From the NCBI GenBank assembly GCA_036396755.1, contig DASWKG010000087.1, forward strand, positions 1 to 25,177: a stretch of 25,177 bases of DNA, read 5' to 3'. This DNA comes from DASWKG01 sp036396755. Its GTDB lineage: Bacteria > Actinomycetota > UBA4738 > CALAEC01. Both the position numbers and the translations under genes were made by a program. This document shows, one piece after another, positions 7,541 to 14,796 of the stretch (within the stretch, counting starts at the first letter, position 1; every line of letters starts with the position of its first letter). The notes under the pieces are model-generated. The model was given only the letters and a program-made list of their open reading frames with translations. It was not told the origin of the DNA and ran no database searches.

Positions 7541-8929
7541 ATGCGAACCACCCACCCTGGATCAGGGCTGGCCGACGACCGACGACGCCCATCGCGCGCG
7601 CCCTGGATCGGGCTTGCCGTAGCCGGCCTGGCCGGTGCCGTCCTCGCGCCCGGCGGCGCGCTGCGCCCGGCGCTCGTGCTCGTGGCGGCGGGAGCGTCCT
7701 GCTGGGGGGTCCTCCGCGCGCGGCGCGCCGACACCGCGCTGAGGGACGCGCTGAACCAGGCCGACGCCGCGACGAACGAGGCCAGGGACCTCTCGGCCGT
7801 CTCCGCCGCGTCGCAGGCCGTCCACGGCCTCCACGAGATGGACAACCTGCTCCGCATCACACTGGACGAGGCTCTCATGCTGCTCGGCGCCTCCGCCGGA
7901 TCGATCATGCTGATGGACAGCGCCGGCTACCTGCAGACCGCACACGTGCTCGGGAACGAGAAGGCCCGTGGAGCGCGCATGAAGCTCGGCGAAGGCGTGG
8001 CCGGGCAGGTGGCGCTGACGCGGAGGCCCGCGCTCCTCGAGGGCGCGCCCGATCGCCAGCGATTCCCGAAGGCCGTCCAGCGCGACCGTCCGCTGCAGAG
8101 CGCGATGTCCGCTCCACTCGTGAACCGCGACCAGGTGCTCGGCGTGATCAACCTCAACGCGGGCGACGACCGGCGCTTCTCCCAGGGGGACCTCGACCTC
8201 CTCTGCGCCTTCGCCGGCCACGCGGCAACGGCCATCGTGAATGCCGGCGCCCTGCACACGGAGCGAGCGAGGACCGCGGAGCTCGGCGAGCTCAACCGCC
8301 TCAAGGCGGAGACGATGACCGGCGTCGCCCAGGACCTTCGGGGCGCTGCGAACGCGCTCACGGCGCTGCTCTCTCAGCTCCAGCTCGGCGCTCCCGTCGA
8401 TCTCGAGACGATGGAATCGCTCGGGTTCTCCGTCGATCGCGTCTCGAGGACGGCTTCCCAGCTCCGCAGCAACCTCCGCCCCGTCGCCGAGCCCGAACGA
8501 GACCGGACCACCGACCTGGCAACCATCGCCCGAACCGTGGTCGAGGACTTCCTCGCTCAAGGGCGGGAGGTGACCGTCGATGTGGCCGGGGAGTCGTGCC
8601 ACGTGAGCTGCGACGAGGACCTACTCCGACAGGCCCTGTGGAACCTGCTCGAGGGGGCCTTCACCTTCGGCGAGCCGCCGGTCACCATCTCCGTGGCGCG
8701 GCACGGCGCCGAGGGCGTGATCTCCGTCGCCGACCGCGGGCTACCCTCGAACATGCGTACCCAGGGTGGCGACAGCATCGCCACCGGCGTCTCGATGGTC
8801 CACGGGCTGGTCTCGGCCATGGGCGGCCGGGTCTGGGCCGAGAACGGCCAGGACGGCACCGCGTTCCGGATCGGGCTCCCCGTCGCCGGCAACGCGCCGC
8901 TCGCGGCGGCGCAGCGGGAGGCGGGATGA
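7541..8929 (+). CDS. GAF-domain sensor with degenerate histidine-kinase core (pseudokinase)
   Basis: A 462-residue protein starting at ATG 7541, with AGGAG ten bases upstream; the frame is open further up but that part is intergenic. Residues 22-59 hold one or two hydrophobic segments, 65-90 a helical linker, and about 90-235 a GAF domain (LLRITLDEALMLLGASAGSI through APLVNRDQVLGVINL). The C-terminal part is laid out like HisKA plus HATPase_c, yet key residues differ. The H-box reads VAQDLR at 262-267 with Gln264 where the phospho-accepting His should be. The N-box reads WNLLEGAF, with Gly372 in place of the Mg-binding Asn. The G1 box is DRGLP at 398-402, and the glycine-rich lid is GVSMV. 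It likely senses a ligand but cannot autophosphorylate normally. It overlaps the following receiver gene by 4 bases (ATGA). Confidence 0.82.
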   Translation: MRTTHPGSGLADDRRRPSRAPWIGLAVAGLAGAVLAPGGALRPALVLVAAGASCWGVLRARRADTALRDALNQADAATNEARDLSAVSAASQAVHGLHEMDNLLRITLDEALMLLGASAGSIMLMDSAGYLQTAHVLGNEKARGARMKLGEGVAGQVALTRRPALLEGAPDRQRFPKAVQRDRPLQSAMSAPLVNRDQVLGVINLNAGDDRRFSQGDLDLLCAFAGHAATAIVNAGALHTERARTAELGELNRLKAETMTGVAQDLRGAANALTALLSQLQLGAPVDLETMESLGFSVDRVSRTASQLRSNLRPVAEPERDRTTDLATIARTVVEDFLAQGREVTVDVAGESCHVSCDEDLLRQALWNLLEGAFTFGEPPVTISVARHGAEGVISVADRGLPSNMRTQGGDSIATGVSMVHGLVSAMGGRVWAENGQDGTAFRIGLPVAGNAPLAAAQREAG

Positions 8930-9363
8930 GCCGGAAGCCGCTCGTGCTGATCGTCGACGACGAGATGGACGTCGTGCTGACCCTTCGCGCGGCCCTGCAC
9001 CAGGATCGGTTCCGCACGGCGATCGCCACCGACGGAGAGTCGGCGCTGCGCCTCGTCGAGGAGTTCCGCCCCGAAATCGTGCTGCTCGACCTCATGATGC
9101 CGATGATCGACGGCTGGTCGGTCATCGAGAGCCTCGCCAAGCGGCCCACGCGCCCGGGCCTGGTCGTGGTCTCGGCCCGCACGAGCCCGATCGACATCGC
9201 CCTCGCCTACCGACTTGGCGCCGACGGCTACATCACCAAGCCCTTCACGTTCGAGACGCTCACGAACACGATCACCGAGGTCCACGACCGCTCGGACGAG
9301 AGCCGCAACCGGCATCGTGAGCACGTGCTCCGCGAGCTGAGCTCGACGCTGCTCGCCGACTGA
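8926..9363 (+). CDS. Single-domain response regulator
   Basis: A 145-residue receiver-only protein. Asp11 and Asp12 form the acidic pocket, Asp55 in VLLDLMMPMIDGW is the phosphorylation site, Ser83 replaces the usual Thr/Ser switch residue, and Lys105 in YITKPFTFE completes the active site. The receiver is therefore intact. A short helical tail (about 115-145) has no DNA-binding motif, so it would act by protein contacts. The ATG overlaps the stop of the pseudokinase gene, so the two are made together. Because the partner lacks a phosphorylatable His, phosphate must come from another kinase; the intact soluble kinase at 11199-12416 is one candidate (inference). It is followed by the tRNA-His promoter. 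Confidence 0.93.
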   Translation: MSRKPLVLIVDDEMDVVLTLRAALHQDRFRTAIATDGESALRLVEEFRPEIVLLDLMMPMIDGWSVIESLAKRPTRPGLVVVSARTSPIDIALAYRLGADGYITKPFTFETLTNTITEVHDRSDESRNRHREHVLRELSSTLLAD

Positions 9364-9381
9364 GCGCCCCTCCCCCGCTGA

Positions 9382-9387
9382 TAGAAT
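9382..9387 (+). promoter_or_regulatory. -10 box for tRNA-His/tRNA-Lys (TAGAAT)
   Basis: TAGAAT ends 11 bases before the mature 5' end of tRNA-His. No convincing -35 box was found, because that region overlaps the end of the response regulator gene. Confidence 0.5.
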
Positions 9388-9398
9388 CGAACGGCCAT

Positions 9399-9473
9399 GG
9401 TGGCCGTAGCTCAAGTGGTTAGAGCGCCGGGTTGTGGTCCCGGAGGTTGGGGGTTCGAGTCCCCTCGGTCACC
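9399..9473 (+). tRNA. tRNA-His (GTG)
   Basis: A complete cloverleaf: acceptor arms GTGGCCG and CGGTCAC (one G-U pair), anticodon stem CCGGG/CCCGG and loop TTGTGGT with anticodon GTG at 9434-9436. G at 9399 is the extra G-1 of tRNA-His, opposite discriminator C at 9473. The 3' CCA is not encoded. Confidence 0.96.
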
Positions 9474-9475
9474 CT

Positions 9476-9503
9476 GGGCGGCGGGAGCACTCCGCCGCCG
9501 CCC
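9476..9503 (+). other. GC-rich hairpin between two tRNA genes
   Basis: GGGCGGCGG (9476-9484) can pair with CCGCCGCCC (9495-9503), or 3 bases out of register with a 7-base loop. It fills the spacer between tRNA-His and tRNA-Lys. There is no T-run, so it is more likely a processing or spacer structure than an intrinsic terminator. Confidence 0.4.
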
Positions 9504-9577
<74 letters not shown>

Positions 9578-9591
9578 CGTTCGCCTTCCGG

Positions 9592-10233
9592 TCATCTCGG
9601 CCGTCCGGCCCGGCGCCGGCGCCAGACGTAGAAGCCCAGCCCCACGATCAGGAGTCCCAGCAGCGCGTAGCCGAACCGCGCAAGGATACGGTCGACGAGG
9701 TCGACGTTCTCCCCGAACAGGTAGCCGACCGCGCCGATCCCGGCCGCCCACATCGCGATCGCCGGGACGTCGAACGCGAGGAAGCGCCGGTAGCGCATCG
9801 AGCTCATGCCGGCGACGAACGGGATGAAGGCTCCCGCGAACGCGGCGTACCTGCCGATCGCCACCGCCTTCCCGCCGTGACGCGCGAACAGCGCCTGGAC
9901 AGCCTCCAGCTGGCCGACCAGGCGGTTCGCGATCGGGACCCGCCGCAGAAACGCCACCCCGTGGCGGCGGCCGAGCCAGAATCCGACCGACTCGCCGACC
10001 ACCGCGCAGACGGCTCCGACGAGGACGACGATCCACAGCTCCAGCTCACCGCGGGACGCGAAGATGCCACCCGCGGCGAGGATCACGTCGCCGGGGATGA
10101 TCAGCCCGATCAGGATCGAGCGCTCGAGCAGCACCGCGGCGGAGATGACCGCGTAGCCCAGGGCGCCGGTGAAGACGGGGTCGACCCATTCGATGAGCTC
10201 CTCCACCAGCGCCAGCACGCGCTCATCTTGCAC
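9592..10233 (-). CDS. DedA-family membrane protein (variant active site)
   Basis: A 213-residue polytopic inner-membrane protein of the DedA/SNARE-associated family, which includes proton-dependent transporters and lipid scramblases or flippases. Family features are ERSILIGLIIPGD at 37-49, GESVGFWLGRRHG near 80-92, the FARHGGKAVAIGRYA stretch at 116-130, and AGMSSMRYRRFLAFD at 141-155. Of the four charged residues needed in E. coli YqjA (Glu39, Asp51, Arg130, Arg136), Glu37, Asp49 and Arg128 are present. The position of the second Arg, six residues later, is Gly134. The tail WRRRRAGRPR is basic and cytoplasmic. The GTG start at 10233 has no clear Shine-Dalgarno; Val7 could be an alternative. 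It is convergent with tRNA-Lys (14 bases) and divergent from tRNA-Leu. Confidence 0.88.
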   Translation of the reverse strand: MQDERVLALVEELIEWVDPVFTGALGYAVISAAVLLERSILIGLIIPGDVILAAGGIFASRGELELWIVVLVGAVCAVVGESVGFWLGRRHGVAFLRRVPIANRLVGQLEAVQALFARHGGKAVAIGRYAAFAGAFIPFVAGMSSMRYRRFLAFDVPAIAMWAAGIGAVGYLFGENVDLVDRILARFGYALLGLLIVGLGFYVWRRRRAGRPR

Positions 10234-10261
10234 GGTGCGAGCGACGGCCGCCGGGGGCCGA

Positions 10262-10267
10262 TACGAT
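10262..10267 (+). promoter_or_regulatory. -10 box for tRNA-Leu (TACGAT)
   Basis: TACGAT ends 7 bases before the mature 5' end of tRNA-Leu, so transcription would start at or just before the tRNA. No -35 box is evident at 16-18 bp. Confidence 0.5.
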
Positions 10268-10274
10268 CGCGGAG

Positions 10275-10359
10275 GCGAGAGTGGCGGAACCCGGCAGACG
10301 CGCCGGCCTTAGGAGCCGGTGCCCGGAAGGGCGTGGGGGTTCGAATCCCCCCTCTCGCA
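10275..10359 (+). tRNA. tRNA-Leu (TAG)
   Basis: An 85-base class II tRNA. Acceptor arms GCGAGAG and CTCTCGC pair, anticodon stem CCGGC/GCCGG encloses loop CTTAGGA with anticodon TAG at 10310-10312, and a long variable arm (GTGCCCGGAAGGGCGT) precedes a standard T arm. Discriminator A is at 10359; CCA is not encoded. Confidence 0.96.
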
Positions 10360-10365
10360 CTGCGG

Positions 10366-11202
10366 TCAGCGGTCGGCGAGGACGTTCTGGGCCGCGGAGG
10401 CGACGGCACCGAGGACGCGCTGGCAGAGCATCGTGAAGCCCCTCGGCGCATCCGACGAGTGGGCCACGACGAGGAGCCCGAGGTGGGGCGTTCCGATCGG
10501 CACCACGCAGCGCGCGACCAGCCCGTCCTCCGAGGAGAGCGGGCGATACGGGTAGGCGCTCTCGGCGACGTCCTGCTCGATGTGCAGCCCGGACGAGACC
10601 GCCTCGCCCAGGGGCAGCAGCGCGGCGATGATCTCCTCCTCGGTCGCGGCGGGGCGCCAGCCGTCGTCGGCCAGGAAGAGCCGGATCGGAGGGCCGTACA
10701 GGAGGACCGCCCCGAACTCGCACGCGGAGGCCCGGGCAGCCGCTCCGGCGATCCGCGCGGCCGAGGCCGGGCCCCGCGGCAGGGTCGCGACCGACAGCGC
10801 CGCCTGCGCGATCTCGAGCTCGTCGGCGAGTCGCTTCTCCGCGGGGATGTCCTGCACGAGAGCGACGGCCATCGCCGCCACCTCCCGGAGGCGCTCGTCG
10901 TCGAGGCCGGCCGTGCCGGCCCCGCCGAGGATCACGAGGTGGGTGCCCAGATCGACCCCCGCCGCCTCGCTCGCCCAGTACGGGCCCATGAGCCGCCGGG
11001 GCACCATGAACCGAGCGCGCGCGATGCCCTCGCCCACCACCGTCGAGAGCCACGGCTCGACGGTCGGGTCGACCTCGATGTTCCCGGCCCATCCGGCGCC
11101 ACGCCCGTGGCCGCCGAGGTTGACCAGATCGTGCGCGGTCACCCGATGGAACACGAAGACGTCGGTCGCGCCGGCGAGCTGGGCGACGTCGAGGAGGCTC
11201 AC
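10366..11202 (-). CDS. GAF-like sensor protein, coupled to a histidine kinase
   Basis: A 278-residue soluble protein whose GTG start overlaps the stop of the upstream histidine kinase gene (GTGA). Longer readings of this frame are shadows of the kinase gene. It seems to contain two GAF-like halves. Residues 1-115 run from LLDVAQLAGATDVFVFHRV to GTHLVILGGAG. Residues about 150-275 run from ARIAGAAARASACEFGAVLLYG to RCVVPIGTPHLGLLVVAHSS and a final helix. A helical stretch (DERLREVAAMAVALVQDIPAEKRLADELEIAQAAL) links them. No output, kinase or DNA-binding motif is visible. It may bind a small ligand, or bind and tune the kinase; both are inferences from gene coupling. Its stop is 6 bases from the end of the convergent tRNA-Leu. 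Confidence 0.7.
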   Translation of the reverse strand: MSLLDVAQLAGATDVFVFHRVTAHDLVNLGGHGRGAGWAGNIEVDPTVEPWLSTVVGEGIARARFMVPRRLMGPYWASEAAGVDLGTHLVILGGAGTAGLDDERLREVAAMAVALVQDIPAEKRLADELEIAQAALSVATLPRGPASAARIAGAAARASACEFGAVLLYGPPIRLFLADDGWRPAATEEEIIAALLPLGEAVSSGLHIEQDVAESAYPYRPLSSEDGLVARCVVPIGTPHLGLLVVAHSSDAPRGFTMLCQRVLGAVASAAQNVLADR

Positions 11203-12416
11203 TGGGCGTCGATCTCCGAAGACGCATGCTGCGGTTCGCCGGCGCCCGGCTGAGGAAGAAGGATCGAGAAGCGGGTCCAGCCCTCCCGTCGCGCGTGGGA
11301 GAGGTGGCCGCCGAGCTCGGCGACGAGCGAGGAGGCGTTGTGAAGGCCCAGCCCCGTTCCGTCCGACCGCGACCGGTCGGTCGCGTACGGCGCGAACAGG
11401 GTGGGGAGCACCTCGGGGGCCACGCCGGGCCCCTCGTCGGCGACGGTGATGCAGTAGCCATCGCCGGTCCGGGAGCCGGTGAGGTAGACCGCGCTCTCGG
11501 GCGGCGCGTACTTGAGCGCGTTGTCGACGAGGTTCAGCAGCGCCCGCTCGAGCCGCCCCTGATCGCTCACGATCGTGCAGGGGTCGACCTCCACGATCAC
11601 CCGGCCCCCGTTCACTGCCCGGGCGGCCGCGGCAACCCGTTCGGCCAGGGCCGTGACGTCGATGGGGAAGAGCTGTTCGGGAGCGTCGGGCCCGGTCGCC
11701 TGGTGCGAGAGCGTCTCGGTGATCATGACGTTCAGCCTGCTCGCCTGGGCGGCCACGACCTCGAGGAGCTCGGTCCTCTGGAGATCGGTGAGGACGTCCC
11801 CACGGTCGATCAGGGTCTGGGCGCTGCCGAGGATCGACGTCAGCGGGGTCCGCAGGTCGTGCTGGAGGCCCGCCGCGAGCAGCGCGCGCTCCTGCCGCAT
11901 GCGCCGGAGCTCCCGCCCGGCCGACCGGACGCGGTCGTCCGCGTGCAGGACGGTGGCCAGCAGCGACGCGGGAGCGGCGGCGCGCGCGAGGGCGTCGGCG
12001 TCGATCTCGGTGTCGGAGGCGGCCAGCAGGACCGCCGTCCCGTGGGGAAGGGGCGTCACCGAGCAGGCCACCTTCGCGTAGCCGTGCCACGGGGCCGCGC
12101 TCGGCGGCTCGATGCCGCTCCCGGCCTCGCTCTGCTGAGCTCGATGGCGCAGGAAGGGCTCGACGGACTCGTGGGCGGCGCCGGGCGCTCCCAGGGCCGT
12201 CGCGTCGGCCCCGCCGGAAGCCAGCAGCTCCGCGTGCCCTCGGGGCGGGACCAGGTAGACCGCCATGAGCCGGGCTCCCAGGGCCCGCCCCTCCATGGCG
12301 AGCAGGGCCGCCAGGCCGCTGCGCGGCTGGCGGGCGCTGCGAAGGGCGATCAGTACCGCTGCATCCAAGTCGTCGGCGTCTCCTCGATCCATCGCCAATG
12401 CGGAAGGACACTCCAC
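11199..12416 (-). CDS. Soluble sensor histidine kinase (intact)
   Basis: A 405-residue cytoplasmic kinase without membrane helices. Residues about 15-160 look like a divergent GAF sensor domain. A short coiled coil RELRRMRQERALL precedes the HisKA domain with H-box LQHDLRTPLTSILG and phospho-accepting His186. The ATPase domain has N-box LLNLVDNALKYAPP (Asn299), G1 box DEGPG at 327-331 and GTGLGL at 353-358. All catalytic motifs are present. No response regulator gene is adjacent; a GAF-like gene overlaps its stop instead. The orphan receiver at 8926-9363 is the nearest possible partner. The start is GTG 12416 or ATG 12392; neither has a clear Shine-Dalgarno. The frame fits the family from about residue 15 onward. 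Confidence 0.88.
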   Translation of the reverse strand: MECPSALAMDRGDADDLDAAVLIALRSARQPRSGLAALLAMEGRALGARLMAVYLVPPRGHAELLASGGADATALGAPGAAHESVEPFLRHRAQQSEAGSGIEPPSAAPWHGYAKVACSVTPLPHGTAVLLAASDTEIDADALARAAAPASLLATVLHADDRVRSAGRELRRMRQERALLAAGLQHDLRTPLTSILGSAQTLIDRGDVLTDLQRTELLEVVAAQASRLNVMITETLSHQATGPDAPEQLFPIDVTALAERVAAAARAVNGGRVIVEVDPCTIVSDQGRLERALLNLVDNALKYAPPESAVYLTGSRTGDGYCITVADEGPGVAPEVLPTLFAPYATDRSRSDGTGLGLHNASSLVAELGGHLSHARREGWTRFSILLPQPGAGEPQHASSEIDAQ

Positions 12417-12446
12417 TTGAGGTATCGGCCAAACGGGCCTGCGACT

Positions 12447-12461
12447 GTAGGCCAGACCTAC
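12447..12461. other. Small palindrome between SDR stop and kinase start
   Basis: GTAGG and CCTAC flank CCAGA, and the right arm includes the stop codon of the SDR gene. It lies 30 bases upstream of the kinase start, in a 41-base gap, and could be a weak terminator or an operator. The stem is only 5 bp. Confidence 0.25.
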
Positions 12462-13324
12462 GATTCCCGTGTCGAAGCCATGAGGCCATCCGCGAGCCGC
12501 GACGGGTCGACGCCGAACTCCTCGGCCGCGGCGGGAGCGTCGGGGAGGCTGTCGGCGGCGAGGACCTCGAGCATGGTCGGCGAGAGGGGGCGGCCGAGGG
12601 CGCGGGTGATCCGCCCCGCGGCGCCCGGGGAGAGGTGGAGCGGCCGCCGTCTGCGCCCGGCGAGGAGGGTGACGAGCTCGTCGGCCGTCACGACGTCCGG
12701 CCCGCCCAGGCCGAAGGTCCCCCGGAGCTCGCGAGCCCGGTCGTCGGCCGCGCCGAGCACGGCCGCGACGTCATCCACCGCCACGGGCGCCACCCGCTGA
12801 TCGCCCGGGCCGACGACGGTGGCAACCACTCCCGTCGCCAGGCGGCGCATGGCGTCCAGCCACCGGCTCCCCCGTCCGTAGACGTGGGTCGCGCGGACGA
12901 TCACGTGCTCGAGCCCCGAGGCGCGGACCGCCTCCTCGGCCGCGCCCTTCGCCCGGAGGTACGCGTTCGGGGACGCCGGGTCGGCGCCCGGGTAGGACAG
13001 GAACAGGAACCGGGTGACGCGGGCATCGGCCGCCGCCTCGAGCGCGGCCAGCGTGGTGCCGAGGTTGGCGCGCTCGTACGCGGCCTCGTCGGCGAGGTCG
13101 AGGCCGCCGGCGAGGTGGCAGACGGTGTGCGCGTCGGACATGACGAGCGCGAGCGTCCCGACGTCGAACGGGTCGCCGATCGCGACCTTCGCACCGAGCG
13201 AGCGGAGCGGCTCGGCCGCCTCTCGGCGCCGGACGTGGGTCCGAACCTCACCCCCCCGGGGGACGAGGGCCCGGACCAGGGCGCCGCCGACGAGGCCGCT
13301 GGCCCCCGTGACGACGACCGGCAT
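12458..13324 (-). CDS. NAD(P)-dependent epimerase/dehydratase-like protein (extended or atypical SDR)
   Basis: A 288-residue Rossmann-fold protein. The nucleotide-binding motif is TGASGLVGG (GxxGxxG at 7-13). YxxxK appears as Tyr122 and Lys126 in AYLRAKGAAEEAV, with Ser110 upstream as a possible third catalytic residue. HLAGG at 70-74 and RATHVYGRGSRWL at 144-155 are typical of NmrA-like and NDUFA9-like atypical SDRs acting on sugars, quinones or lipids; no substrate can be assigned. The ATG follows the sigma-factor stop directly (TAGATG, no gap), so the two genes are one operon. It could be a redox or cell-envelope enzyme expressed with the sigma factor, which is inference. Confidence 0.82.
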   Translation of the reverse strand: MPVVVTGASGLVGGALVRALVPRGGEVRTHVRRREAAEPLRSLGAKVAIGDPFDVGTLALVMSDAHTVCHLAGGLDLADEAAYERANLGTTLAALEAAADARVTRFLFLSYPGADPASPNAYLRAKGAAEEAVRASGLEHVIVRATHVYGRGSRWLDAMRRLATGVVATVVGPGDQRVAPVAVDDVAAVLGAADDRARELRGTFGLGGPDVVTADELVTLLAGRRRRPLHLSPGAAGRITRALGRPLSPTMLEVLAADSLPDAPAAAEEFGVDPSRLADGLMASTRES

Positions 13325-14248
13325 CTACCAGTTGCCCTCGAGGAGCTCGGACTGCCGGAGCTTCCCGATGGCCTGCCGCTCGACCTTCCGCACGGTCTCC
13401 GCGGAGACGCCGACGATCTCGGCGACCTCACGCAGGCTCATCGACCGCCCGTTCTCGAGCCCGTAGCGGAGCGCGATCACGCTCTGCTCGAGCGGCTCGA
13501 GCGAGGTGTCGACCGCGGTGGCGATCTCCTCGCGGAGCATCGTCTCCTCGACCGAGTCAAGCGGGCCGCCCTCCTCCACCTGCACGATCAGGTCGCCCAG
13601 CTCCGCGTCCTCCCCCACCGGCTCGTGGATCGAGCGCGGCTCCTTGCGGACGGCGGCCTCGAGCTCCTCCAGCGCCTCCACCGTGAGCCCGGTGGCCTTC
13701 GCGAGATCCTCGGGAGTGGGCTCCTTCCCCGTCTTCTGGAGCAGCCGCTCCCGGGTTCGCCGGATCTTGCGGATGCGCTCGTGGACGTGGACCGGGATGC
13801 GGATCTGGCGGCCACGGTCGGCGATCGCCCGCGTGATCGCCTGGCGGATCCACCACGTCGCGTAGGTCGAGAACTTGAAGCCCCGGCGCCAGTCGAACAG
13901 CTCGATCGCGCGCATGAGCCCGATGTTGCCGTCCTGGATCAGGTCGAGGAGCGGGAGCCCCTGCCCCTGGTACTTCTTGGCGATCGAGACGACCAGCCGG
14001 AGGTTGGCGAGGATGAAGCGCTTCCGGGCGGACCGGGCCGTCACCACGTCGTGGTGCAGCTTCTTCTTGGTCTTCTCCGACCGGACGCGGCCGGCGGTGA
14101 GCTTCTGCTCGGCCTCCTCGCCGTGCTCGAGGGCGATGGCGAGCTCGACCTCCTCCTGCTTGGTGAGCAGGGGCTCGCGCGCCGCCGCCTCGAGGTAGAG
14201 GCGGAGGTCGTCGATATCGCCGGGGTGTGGGATGTCTGCCCTGCTCAC
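13325..14248 (-). CDS. RNA polymerase sigma-70 factor, group 2-like
   Basis: A 307-residue sigma factor. Region 1.2 is at about 12-40 (DDLRLYLEAAAREPLLTKQEE). Region 2 runs about 75-150 with the core-binding LIQDGNIGLMRAIELFD and the melting/-10 segment RGFKFSTYATWWIRQA. Region 3 is at about 155-200, and region 4 ends in a helix-turn-helix SLREVAEIVGVSAETVRKVE at 271-290. It lacks the long acidic region 1.1 of principal sigma factors and is short, so a non-essential group 2 (SigB/HrdB-relative) role is more likely than RpoD. A lysine-rich insertion (EKTKKKLHHD) sits between regions 1.2 and 2. The GTG start has TAGGAT 9 bases upstream, so the mRNA may be leaderless. Confidence 0.92.
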   Translation of the reverse strand: MSRADIPHPGDIDDLRLYLEAAAREPLLTKQEEVELAIALEHGEEAEQKLTAGRVRSEKTKKKLHHDVVTARSARKRFILANLRLVVSIAKKYQGQGLPLLDLIQDGNIGLMRAIELFDWRRGFKFSTYATWWIRQAITRAIADRGRQIRIPVHVHERIRKIRRTRERLLQKTGKEPTPEDLAKATGLTVEALEELEAAVRKEPRSIHEPVGEDAELGDLIVQVEEGGPLDSVEETMLREEIATAVDTSLEPLEQSVIALRYGLENGRSMSLREVAEIVGVSAETVRKVERQAIGKLRQSELLEGNW

Positions 14249-14257
14249 AGGGAGACA

Positions 14258-14263
14258 ATCCTA
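14258..14263 (-). promoter_or_regulatory. -10 box of the sigma-factor gene (TAGGAT)
   Basis: On the minus strand TAGGAT is followed by 9 bases and the GTG start at 14248, fitting a leaderless or very short leader transcript. Confidence 0.5.
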
Positions 14264-14274
14264 GTACGCCCGGC

Positions 14275-14784
14275 CTACTCGGCTTGCGAGCCCCCCGTGC
14301 TGACCCTCATGGCCTTCTGGTAGACGAGGAGCCCCCCGAGGTGCTGGCCCACGATGATCACGAGGTAGCCGACCGCCTCGAGCACGATCCAGAGGAGGTC
14401 GGCCTCGGGCTGGGTGCGGTTCGGCCACCGCAGGAAGAACGACACCACGAAGAAGGCGCCGGCCGTGAGCTGGAGGAGCATGTGCCGGGTCGCCAGCCGC
14501 CGCTTCGAGGAGCCGCGTACCATCCCCGCCCAGTCGATGAGGCCGGTCAGCGCGGCCGCCGCCGTGGCGACGGCCGCGCCGATCAGCAGGTAGCTGCCGG
14601 CCTGCACCAGGCCGGGCGACGGGGTGATGCGGCTCATCACGTCGAAGACCAGCACCGCGAGGTAGAAGGCCACCGGGAAGTGCACGAACAGCGAGTGCGT
14701 GGGAACGCCCAGGGGCTTGCCCTGAGCGAACTCCTTCAGCGACCATCGCCGCCCGTCGGGCGCCCGCATCGTGACGAAACCCAT
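14275..14784 (-). CDS. DUF2231-like four-helix membrane protein
   Basis: A 169-residue integral membrane protein with about four transmembrane helices (roughly 33-52, 60-84, 103-121, 129-151). The segment GVPTHSLFVHFPVAFYLAVLVFDV, with histidines just before the first helix, then LTGLIDWAG after the second, and HMLLQLTAGAFF opening the third, match the DUF2231 family. The conserved histidines suggest heme or metal binding, but its function is not established. The ATG lies 6 bases after TAGGAT. The promoter is embedded in the stop of the upstream 50-residue CxxCxC gene, so both joint and separate transcription are possible. Confidence 0.8.
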   Translation of the reverse strand: MGFVTMRAPDGRRWSLKEFAQGKPLGVPTHSLFVHFPVAFYLAVLVFDVMSRITPSPGLVQAGSYLLIGAAVATAAAALTGLIDWAGMVRGSSKRRLATRHMLLQLTAGAFFVVSFFLRWPNRTQPEADLLWIVLEAVGYLVIIVGQHLGGLLVYQKAMRVSTGGSQAE

Positions 14785-14790
14785 TGAGCG

Positions 14791-14796
14791 ATCCTA
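14791..14796 (-). promoter_or_regulatory. -10 box of the DUF2231 gene (TAGGAT), overlapping the upstream stop codon
   Basis: TAGGAT is followed by 6 bases and ATG on the minus strand. Its TAG is also the stop codon of the 50-residue gene, so stop and promoter share bases. Confidence 0.55.

Noticed and set aside
9476..9503. Hairpin between tRNA-His and tRNA-Lys as an intrinsic terminator
   Set aside because: There is no T-run and tRNA-Lys has no promoter of its own visible in the 30-base spacer, so read-through is more likely.
9877..11253. 458-codon + strand frame across dedA, tRNA-Leu and the GAF-like gene
   Set aside because: It would run through a tRNA gene and oppose two real genes; composition is shadow-like.
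13325..14248. Sigma factor as the principal RpoD
   Set aside because: It is short, lacks an acidic region 1.1, and its region 4.2 differs from the principal-sigma pattern; group 2 is safer.
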